DNA of 12,606 bases from an uncultured Bacteroidales bacterium (lineage in GTDB: Bacteria; Bacteroidota; Bacteroidia; Bacteroidales; Paludibacteraceae), in assembly GCA_945949375.1 (NCBI GenBank), contig CAMFEN010000013.1, positions 1-12,606 of the forward strand, in the 5' to 3' direction. The notes under the pieces were generated by a model. It saw only the letters and a program-made list of their open reading frames with translations. It searched no databases and was not told the origin of the DNA. This document shows, piece after piece, positions 7,676-12,606 of this stretch. The position numbers and the translations under genes are program-made. Positions within the stretch are counted from its first letter, which is position 1. Each line of letters starts with the position of its first letter.

Positions 7676-7757
7676 AGACCGCGCTGCGCGCTGAAAGACT
7701 GCCTTTGGCTGTATGACCGCTTTGCTTTTGGACCGCGCTACGCGCTGAAAGACTGAT
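7676..7757 (+). repeat. Mini-hairpin repeats directly after manC
   Basis: The block begins at the base after the manC stop codon. Units follow the pattern GAC(C/T)G - short stem - 3-nt loop - stem - CTGAAAGAC. The clearest are 7676-7699 (stem GCGC, loop TGC) and 7731-7753 (stem CGCG, loop CTA), which agree almost base for base outside the loop. Two looser units lie between them, one with GCC-TTT-GGC. The stems differ but stay self-complementary, which suggests that pairing is conserved rather than sequence. They are too short for a convincing terminator and no T-run follows. Confidence 0.7.
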
Positions 7758-7767
7758 AATGAAACAT

Positions 7768-7807
7768 GGAGGGGTCGGAATAATCTGAGTAATCTGAGTA
7801 ATCTGAC
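7768..7807 (+). repeat. 9-bp tandem repeat, left of the lipoprotein gene
   Basis: The array begins with GGAGGGGTCGGA (7768-7779), continues with three units TAATCTGAG, TAATCTGAG and TAATCTGAC (7781-7807), and ends in TCTGACCA. The same head, unit type and tail reappear to the right of the lipoprotein gene at 8400-8477, in the same orientation. Confidence 0.75.
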
Positions 7808-7815
7808 CATCAATA

Positions 7816-7843
7816 CTCAACTCTAAACTCTCAACTCTAAACT
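7816..7843 (+). repeat. Exact 14-bp tandem duplication before a start codon
   Basis: CTCAACTCTAAACT occurs twice in perfect tandem (7816-7829, 7830-7843), ending 3 nt before the ATG at 7847. It therefore occupies the place of a ribosome binding site. It has no Shine-Dalgarno character; an effect on expression through copy-number change is conceivable but not shown. Confidence 0.75.
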
Positions 7844-7846
7844 TCT

Positions 7847-8362
7847 ATGACAAAGGCTTTCCTTACATATCTCAACAAAGTGCTCGGGATGGTGATTGGG
7901 GCATTAGGACTGACGGGTTGCGTGGCTGTGAAATACGGTGTGCCTGAGGCTGTGGCGATGTACGGATGCCCTGTGGCGAGTTTTGCGGCAGAGGGGACGG
8001 TAACAAATGAACAGGGGGCACCGATTAAGGGAGTGAAAGTAACGGCGGGAGAGCGGCAGGAGGTATCGGAAGGCGGTATTACCGCAGGCGACTCAGTCTG
8101 GATGTCCCAGATGGGTCTTCAGCAGGCGGGGACGCCTGCGTACCCGGGCAATCAAGCCTTGACGGACGAACAGGGGCAATACCATATTACGATAGGCAGG
8201 ATGTTCCCTGCGGACTCTATTTGGTTATATGCCGACGACAGCACGGGTGTGTATGCAAGCGACTCCACAAAGGTGAAGGTAGAGTATGAGGGGAACGGAG
8301 ACGGCATGTGGGACATGGGCAACGGCAGGGCAGAAGCGGACTTTAGGTTAATTAAGAATTGA
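7847..8362 (+). CDS. Putative lipoprotein, rSAM/lipoprotein-system type
   Basis: A 171-residue lipoprotein with signal MTKAFLTYLNKVLGMVIGALGLTGC and lipobox LTGC, so C25 is the likely lipidated residue. It then shows MYGCPVASFAAEGTVTNEQG and APIKGVKV, a carboxypeptidase-regulatory-like beta domain. The YG-P-A-F-x-x-x-G-x-V pattern and the DxxG-rich C-terminal half match what I remember of the Bacteroidetes lipoproteins that accompany a radical SAM enzyme (the rSAM/lipoprotein system); the role of that pair is unclear to me. No radical SAM gene is in this window, so the partner is absent or elsewhere. The gene is flanked on both sides by related repeat arrays, and its last codons (Leu-Ile-Lys-Asn-stop) lie within an AT-rich repeat that also occurs after the GT4 gene. 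No promoter match was found upstream. Confidence 0.7.
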   Translation: MTKAFLTYLNKVLGMVIGALGLTGCVAVKYGVPEAVAMYGCPVASFAAEGTVTNEQGAPIKGVKVTAGERQEVSEGGITAGDSVWMSQMGLQQAGTPAYPGNQALTDEQGQYHITIGRMFPADSIWLYADDSTGVYASDSTKVKVEYEGNGDGMWDMGNGRAEADFRLIKN

Positions 8363-8381
8363 GAATTAAGAATTAAGAGGG
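8347..8381 (+). repeat. AT-rich repeat overlapping the lipoprotein stop codon
   Basis: GTTAATTAAGAATT followed by GAATTAAG-type units. The first 14 bases are identical to 11923-11936, directly after the GT4 stop codon. In this copy the repeat supplies the last four codons and the TGA of the lipoprotein gene, so the original C-terminus may have been replaced. Confidence 0.65.
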
Positions 8382-8399
8382 CGTGGGAATTGAGGAAGC

Positions 8400-8477
8400 G
8401 GAGGGGTCGGAGGAAGCGGGGGTTTCTGAGTAATCGGAGGAAGCGGAATAATCGGAATAATCGGAGTTATCTGACCA
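8400..8477 (+). repeat. 9-bp tandem repeat, right of the lipoprotein gene
   Basis: It starts with the same GGAGGGGTCGGA as the left array. GGAAGCGG-type units follow, then GGAATAATC (8445-8453), GGAATAATC (8454-8462) and GGAGTTATC (8463-8471), and it closes with TCTGACCA. It is longer than the left copy (78 against 42 bp) but has the same order of parts and the same orientation, so the lipoprotein gene lies between two direct, imperfect copies. Confidence 0.7.
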
Positions 8478-8554
8478 CTAATCTACTCTTTCTCCTCCGT
8501 TGAAATCATAAAAATCTCGTAAGCGTAAGCGAGTAGGATTATTAAAACACCTTG

Positions 8555-8575
8555 CTGCGGGCTACGCCCTTGCAG
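8555..8575 (+). repeat. Small stem-loop CTGC-GGGC-TAC-GCCC-TT-GCAG
   Basis: The outer stem CTGC/GCAG and inner stem GGGC/GCCC enclose a TAC loop, with a two-base TT bulge on the 3' side. The 3-nt loop and G/C stem resemble the mini-hairpins at 7676-7757. It is not followed by a T-run and runs into the next repeat pair. Confidence 0.5.
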
Positions 8576-8666
8576 AGATTAAGAAGGATTTTTGCAGAGT
8601 TTATTGCACTACTACACACACACTTGCAGAGAATAAGCAAGGATTTTTGCAGAGTATATTGCACTA
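8569..8666 (+). repeat. Two direct 43-44 bp repeats before the debranching gene
   Basis: Copies at 8569-8611 and 8623-8666 share CTTGCAGAG, then a variable AxTAAG, then GGATTTTTGCAGAGT and ATTGCACTA, differing at only a few bases. TTGCAGAG occurs twice within each copy, giving four occurrences in about 100 bp. They sit 32 nt upstream of the start codon and may be regulatory sites or a duplicated promoter region; neither copy fits the standard promoter spacing. Confidence 0.7.
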
Positions 8667-8698
8667 TTGACCACTAAAACCACAAAAACACATCATAT

Positions 8699-10663
8699 AT
8701 GGGTTATTTGAATTTTGACAAGACGGTATTGACCAATCTGGAGCGTTCGCTCGGGAAAGAGATGATTCGCACGAATCGTGCGGGCGTCTATAACGCGACG
8801 ACGCTGGTGGATTGCAACACCCGTAAGTATCACGGACAGTTGGTGATGCCCCTGCCGGAGTTGGGGCAAGACAACTACGTCCTGCTCAGTTCGCTGGATG
8901 AGACCGTCATCCAGCACGGCGCCGAGTTCAACCTCGGTCTCCACAAGTACGGTCCGACGACCTACGCGCCCAACGGGCACAAGTACATCCGTGAGTTCGA
9001 CTGCGAGGTCATCTCCAAGACGACGTATCGCGTGGGTGGCGTAGTGCTGACGAAGGAGCGTATGCTGGTGAGTTTTGAGCCACGGGTGCTGATACGCTAC
9101 ACGCTGGTGGAAGCACACTCCGCCACAACGCTGCGCTTCAAGCCATTCTTGGCGTTCCGTTCGGTGAATGAGTTAACCCATCAGAACACGCGCGCCAATG
9201 CGAACATGGACGAGTGCGAGAACGGGCGCGTGAATCAGATGTACCGCGAGTTCCCGCAACTATTCATGCAGTTCTCGAAATCGGTGGAGTACCAGCACGA
9301 CCCGCAGTGGTACAAGGGCATTGAGTACCCGAAAGAGCAAGAGCGCGGCTTCGAATTCAAGGAAGACCTGCTGGTGCCCGGCTACTTCGAGTTGCCGATG
9401 AAGAAAGGCGAGAGCGTGATTTTCGCCGCGGGCATCACGGAGGTGAAGACCCGCACGCTGAAAGCCACTTGGGAGAAAGAGATGACGCGCCGTATTGCCC
9501 GCGAGAACATGTTCGCCTGTCTGAAGAACTCGGCAGGTCAGTTCTACAAACGCGAGGGCGACAGGTGCTACCTGCTGAGCGGCTATCCGTGGTATCACGC
9601 CGAGGCACGTGCAACTTTCTTCTCCACCCCCTCCTGCACACTCGACATAGACCGCCCCGAATACTGGGAGGCGATTATCGACCAAACGGCAGTAGAAGAG
9701 ATACGCCATTTCCTTGCAGGACATACCGGCATGGTGAAGATGACGGGTATGGACGACCCCGATGCCCTTTTGTGGGCAGTACGCGCGTTCCAGAAATATG
9801 CCCATAAATACACAATACGCGAGGCAGCGGAGAAGTACGGCGACCTCTGCGCAGATATTATTGCTTTCTACCGCAAGCAGAACCACCCGCGTGCGTACCT
9901 GCACCAGAACGGGTTGCTGTGGGTGGACGGCACGCAACGCCCTGCGACTTGGATGAGCGCGGTGGAGAACGGTCGTCCTATCACCCCGCGCACGGGCTAT
10001 GTAGTGGAGATTAACGCGCTGTGGTACAACGCGCTTCGCTTCACGGCAGAGTTGCTGCGCGAGAAAGGCAACCAAGAGGCAGCCGACCTGCTGGACTTCC
10101 AAGCAGAGATTACCCGCGGCGCCTTCGTCAACACCTTCTGGAACGGGTTGTATCTATATGATTATGTGGTAGATGGTTATCAAGACCGTGAGGTGCGTCC
10201 GAATCAGATCTGGGCAGCGGGTCTGCCCTACTCGCCGCTGGATAGAAAGCAGCAGAAAGCCGTGGTAGATATATGCACGAAGGAGTTGCTGACGCCACGC
10301 GGTTTGCGCACGCTTTCGCCCAAGAGCGGCAATTTCCGTCCGGAGTATATCGGCGGGCAGTTGGAGCGCGACCGTAACTTCCACAATGGTCCCGTTTGGC
10401 CCTGCACCATCGCTGCTTACGCACGGGCATATATGAACCTGTACAAACGCAGCGGACTGAGTTTCATGGAGCGTATGCTGGTGGGCTACGAGCAAGAGAT
10501 GAGCGAATTGTGCATCGGTACGCTGAATGAACTATACGACGGCAACCCGCCCTACAAAGGACACGGCGGCATGAGTTTTGCACCGAGCGTGGCAGCCGTC
10601 ATCTCCGTAATAGACACACTGAAACGCTACGAGGAAGAGAGCGAGAAAGGAGGTACACTATGA
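8699..10663 (+). CDS. Glycogen debranching enzyme homologue (GDE family)
   Basis: A 654-residue cytoplasmic protein resembling the bacterial/archaeal-type amylo-alpha-1,6-glucosidase (GH133-like), which removes branch glucose from glycogen. The N-terminal domain (about 1-250) is well conserved, with NRAGVYNATTLVDCNTRKYHG (26-46) and LLSSLDETVIQHGAEFNLG; the C-terminal helical-barrel domain spans about 270-645 with RTGYVVEINALWYNALRF and LTPRGLRTLSPKSG. The start MGYLNFDK matches family members. Two hallmark stretches look altered relative to Bacteroides homologues as I remember them. GYPW is followed by HAEARATFF where RARD is expected, so A305 replaces an aspartate; HNGPVWP replaces HQG-WPW. 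Its activity is therefore in doubt. It overlaps the GT4 gene by 4 bp. Confidence 0.85.
   Translation: MGYLNFDKTVLTNLERSLGKEMIRTNRAGVYNATTLVDCNTRKYHGQLVMPLPELGQDNYVLLSSLDETVIQHGAEFNLGLHKYGPTTYAPNGHKYIREFDCEVISKTTYRVGGVVLTKERMLVSFEPRVLIRYTLVEAHSATTLRFKPFLAFRSVNELTHQNTRANANMDECENGRVNQMYREFPQLFMQFSKSVEYQHDPQWYKGIEYPKEQERGFEFKEDLLVPGYFELPMKKGESVIFAAGITEVKTRTLKATWEKEMTRRIARENMFACLKNSAGQFYKREGDRCYLLSGYPWYHAEARATFFSTPSCTLDIDRPEYWEAIIDQTAVEEIRHFLAGHTGMVKMTGMDDPDALLWAVRAFQKYAHKYTIREAAEKYGDLCADIIAFYRKQNHPRAYLHQNGLLWVDGTQRPATWMSAVENGRPITPRTGYVVEINALWYNALRFTAELLREKGNQEAADLLDFQAEITRGAFVNTFWNGLYLYDYVVDGYQDREVRPNQIWAAGLPYSPLDRKQQKAVVDICTKELLTPRGLRTLSPKSGNFRPEYIGGQLERDRNFHNGPVWPCTIAAYARAYMNLYKRSGLSFMERMLVGYEQEMSELCIGTLNELYDGNPPYKGHGGMSFAPSVAAVISVIDTLKRYEEESEKGGTL
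10647..10654 (+). promoter_or_regulatory. Strong Shine-Dalgarno for the GT4 gene
   Basis: AAGGAGGT lies 5 nt before the ATG at 10660, inside the end of the debranching gene. Full Shine-Dalgarno sites are uncommon in this phylum and no other gene in the window has one. It supports the 10660 start and independent re-initiation at the overlapping junction. Confidence 0.75.
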
Positions 10664-11922
10664 AAGCCTTAATGTTCGGATGGGAGTTTCCCCCTCATAT
10701 CTTGGGCGGTTTGGGTACTGCCAGTTACGGTCTGACGCGCGGTATGGCGCAGCAGCCCGATATGCACATCACCTTCGTTATCCCGAAGCCGTGGGGCGAT
10801 GAAGACCAATCGTTCCTGAAGATTATCGGTGCGAACAGCGTGCCTATTGTATGGAAAGAGAACGATTACAACTATGTGAAGCAACGCATGGAAGGCAAAA
10901 TGTCGCCCGAGGAGTATTTCCACCTGCGCAATGGTATTCGCTACGACTACCGCCGCATCGGCACCGACGATCTCGGTTGTGTGGGCTTCTCGGGACGCTA
11001 TCCCGATAATCTCATTGAGGAGATTGGTAACTACGAGGCGGTGGCATCCGTGCTGGCACACTCGCTGGACTTCGATATCATCCACTCGCACGACTGGCTG
11101 ACCTACCCCGCCGGCGTGTTTGCTAAGCAGATCTCGGGCAAGCCGCTCGTGATACACGTGCACGCCACCGATTTCGACCGCTCGCGCGGCAATGTGAACC
11201 CGACGGTGTTCGCCATCGAGAAACGCGGTATGCAGGAGGCTGACCATATCATGTGCGTATCGAACCTGACGCGCAGGACAGTGATAGAGAAATACGGTAT
11301 CGACCCGCGCAAGGTATCCACCGTGCACAATGCCGTGGAGCCGCTGGCTAACCCCGAGGAGTTTCAGAAACATCCGCGCAAGGATAAATTAGTTACCTTC
11401 CTCGGACGAATCACCATGCAGAAAGGACCTGAGTACTTCGTGGAAGCAGCCGCCCGCGTGCTGGCAAAGACCGATGGCGTGCGCTTCGTGATGGCAGGTA
11501 GCGGCGATATGATGGCGAAGATGATTGAACTGGCAGCCCAGCGCGGTATTGCCGACAAGTTCCACTTCCCGGGCTTCATGCGCGGCAAGCAGGTGCAACA
11601 GGTGTTGGCAGACTCCGATGTGTATATCATGCCATCGGTAAGCGAGCCATTTGGTATCTCTCCGCTGGAGGCGATGCAGGTAGGTTGCCCGTCTATCATC
11701 AGCCATCAGTCGGGCTGCGCAGAGATTCTGACCCACTGTATCAAGACCGACTACTGGGATATAGACGCGATGGCAGACGCTATCTACGCCATCGTGAAGT
11801 ACCCCGCGATGTACAAGAGCTTGCACGAACTCGGCATGGAGGAGGTGAACAACATCCGCTGGTACGATGCCGGACTGAAAGTGCGCAAGATATACGATGG
11901 CGTGATTAACCATACGCTGTAA
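10660..11922 (+). CDS. GT4 glycosyltransferase, glycogen synthase-like
   Basis: A 420-residue GT-B retaining glycosyltransferase, expected to extend alpha-glucan from a nucleotide sugar in the cytoplasm. The N-terminal half begins MKALMFGWEFPPHILGGLGT, with the GGLG loop typical of glycogen synthases, and has HSHDWLTYPAG at 142-152. The C-terminal half has FLGRITMQKGPEYF (R250, K255) for nucleotide binding, and the E-x7-E signature EPFGISPLE (E329, E337) is intact. The sequence is very close to the Bacteroides glycosyltransferase that sits between debranching enzyme and GH57 genes, including HVHATDFDRSRGNVNPTVFA. The gene overlaps the upstream stop as ATGA and has its own Shine-Dalgarno site, so the two genes are almost certainly one operon. 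Donor (ADP- or UDP-glucose) and product are not decided by sequence. Confidence 0.88.
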   Translation: MKALMFGWEFPPHILGGLGTASYGLTRGMAQQPDMHITFVIPKPWGDEDQSFLKIIGANSVPIVWKENDYNYVKQRMEGKMSPEEYFHLRNGIRYDYRRIGTDDLGCVGFSGRYPDNLIEEIGNYEAVASVLAHSLDFDIIHSHDWLTYPAGVFAKQISGKPLVIHVHATDFDRSRGNVNPTVFAIEKRGMQEADHIMCVSNLTRRTVIEKYGIDPRKVSTVHNAVEPLANPEEFQKHPRKDKLVTFLGRITMQKGPEYFVEAAARVLAKTDGVRFVMAGSGDMMAKMIELAAQRGIADKFHFPGFMRGKQVQQVLADSDVYIMPSVSEPFGISPLEAMQVGCPSIISHQSGCAEILTHCIKTDYWDIDAMADAIYAIVKYPAMYKSLHELGMEEVNNIRWYDAGLKVRKIYDGVINHTL

Positions 11923-11960
11923 GTTAATTAAGAATTATGAATTAAGAGAGCTACTGCTCT
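11923..11960 (+). repeat. AT-rich repeat plus small hairpin after the GT4 gene
   Basis: GTTAATTAAGAATT starts at the base after the stop codon and is identical to 8347-8360. GAATTAAG follows, then a perfect hairpin, AGAGC-TACT-GCTCT (11947-11960). A T-run appears only about 15 nt later, so a terminator is doubtful. The same kind of element follows another stop codon in this window, which suggests a dispersed 3'-end repeat. Confidence 0.6.
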
Positions 11961-12020
11961 GAGGTTTGTAATTGATAATTTTTATAACCCATTACACAAA
12001 CATTAAAACAATTCGCAATT

Positions 12021-12590
12021 ATGAAAAATATCTGTTTTTGCTTTCAAATGCATGCGCCCTATCGTTTGAAACGCTACCGTTTCTTCGAGATTGGGCAAGA
12101 CCACTACTACTACGATGACCTGATGACCGAGGAGTACATCACCGGTCTGGTAAACACCTCTTATATGCCGCTGTGCCAAACGCTGAAAGCCATGGTGGAG
12201 CAGTCGAAAGGCAAGTTCCACTGCGCGCTCTCTGTATCGGGCACGATGATGGAACTCTTTGAGCAGTTTGCGCCGGAGATGATAGACGTGCTCAAGGAGT
12301 TGGCTGACAGCAAGTGCGTGGAGTTCCTCGCTACACCGTATGCCTACTCGTTTGCTGCCGAGTACGACACAAAGGAGTTTGAGAACCAACTTAAGAAACA
12401 CGCTGACCTCATCAAGGAGGTGCTGGGCGTGAAGACGCAGAGCGTATGGAACGCCGACTTGCTCTATTCCGATGAGATTGCTTATCGCCTCTATGAGATG
12501 GGTTATAAAACCGTGCTCACCGAGGGTGCCAAGCATGTGTTGAGTTGGAAATCACCGAACTATATGTACGCCAGTGCAGGTGCGCCGAAG
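12021..12590 (+). CDS. GH57 family glycosidase homologue (3' end missing)
   Basis: The first 190 residues of a GH57-family protein, annotated as alpha-amylase in Bacteroidetes and the usual third gene of this glycogen locus. Start MKNICFCFQMH and the block LKRYRFFEIGQDHYYYDD (16-33) are strongly family-like, as are ALSVSG (69-74) and VLTEGAKHVLSWKSPNY (165-181). Hallmark positions differ from what I recall: HQP in the first conserved region reads HAP (A12), and the NTEL motif reads NADL (144-147), so E becomes D. The catalytic nucleophile region lies beyond the contig. The reading frame continues to the window end only through adapter sequence, so I end the gene at 12590. It is 98 bp after the GT4 gene with no promoter match between them, so co-transcription is likely. 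Confidence 0.82.
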
Positions 12591-12606
12591 AGATCGGAAG
12601 AGCGTC
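12591..12606 (+). other. Illumina adapter sequence at the contig end
   Basis: The last 16 bases read AGATCGGAAGAGCGTC, the first 16 bases of the standard Illumina TruSeq read-through adapter. They would add Arg-Ser-Glu-Glu-Arg to the GH57 protein where homologues have a Leu/Lys-rich continuation. This is library DNA, not genome. Confidence 0.95.

Larger units (their letters stand above)
8363..8698. other. Repeat-filled intergenic region, 336 nt
   Basis: No gene was seen. From left to right it holds the end of an AT-rich repeat, a G-rich 9-bp repeat array (8400-8477), a C/T-rich stretch, a stem-loop (8555-8575) and two copies of a 43-44 bp repeat (8569-8666). The debranching-enzyme gene begins 32 nt later. 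No sequence fitting TTTG / TAnnTTTG was found in front of that gene, although a promoter would be expected here. Confidence 0.7.

Noticed and set aside
7015..7757. CRISPR array
   Set aside because: Units are degenerate, spaced irregularly at 17-24 nt with no unique spacers, and part of the block is translated as manC. No cas gene is present.
7676..8698. Insertion sequence or transposon
   Set aside because: There is no transposase, no terminal inverted repeats and no target duplication; the repeats are short tandem types only.
9260..10102. Open frame of 280 codons on the minus strand inside the debranching gene
   Set aside because: It is a shadow of a well-conserved plus-strand protein; composition is biased and it lacks start context or homology.
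10669..11373. Open frame of 234 codons on the minus strand inside the GT4 gene
   Set aside because: It is antisense to a gene with intact GT4 motifs, with no family resemblance of its own.

Overview
The window looks like chromosomal DNA from an uncultured member of the order Bacteroidales. The evidence is a type IX secretion (T9SS/gliding) operon, a Bacteroidetes-type DUF2795 protein, the glycogen locus order debranching enzyme - GT4 synthase - GH57 known from Bacteroides, and three promoters fitting the Bacteroidetes sigma-ABfr pattern (TTTG, 20 nt, TAnnTTTG). Most genes lack a Shine-Dalgarno sequence, as is usual in the phylum. The contig ends in 16 bases of Illumina adapter, so it comes from short-read assembly.

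Region 1 (1-3291, minus strand) is an operon: promoter, DUF2795 protein, PorP/SprF-like outer-membrane protein, GldK/PorK lipoprotein, and GldL/PorL cut by the window edge. GldM and GldN homologues are expected just outside. Region 2 (3350-5989, minus) is a large secreted GH13 amylase-family enzyme with a short C-terminal tail that resembles a T9SS sorting tail, so it may be cargo of region 1.

Region 3 (5990-6427) is a divergent control region. It has two near-identical promoters and, exactly midway between them, three copies of an 11-bp repeat. The rightward promoter drives manC (GDP-mannose synthesis). manC carries an in-frame block of a short mini-hairpin repeat whose relatives lie directly after its stop codon.

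Region 4 (7676-8698) is repeat-rich and holds one small gene, a lipoprotein resembling the partner of rSAM/lipoprotein systems. The gene sits between two related repeat arrays. The G/C strand bias appears to change sharply at the right-hand array.

Region 5 (8699-12590, plus) is the glycogen locus. A debranching-enzyme homologue overlaps a GT4 glycogen synthase-like gene by 4 bp, followed by the start of a GH57 gene. The transferase keeps its catalytic signature, while both hydrolase-type genes appear altered at family hallmark motifs. That contrast, the coding repeat in manC and the symmetric divergent control region are the observations most worth following up. No tRNA, rRNA, CRISPR array, transposase or phage gene was recognised.
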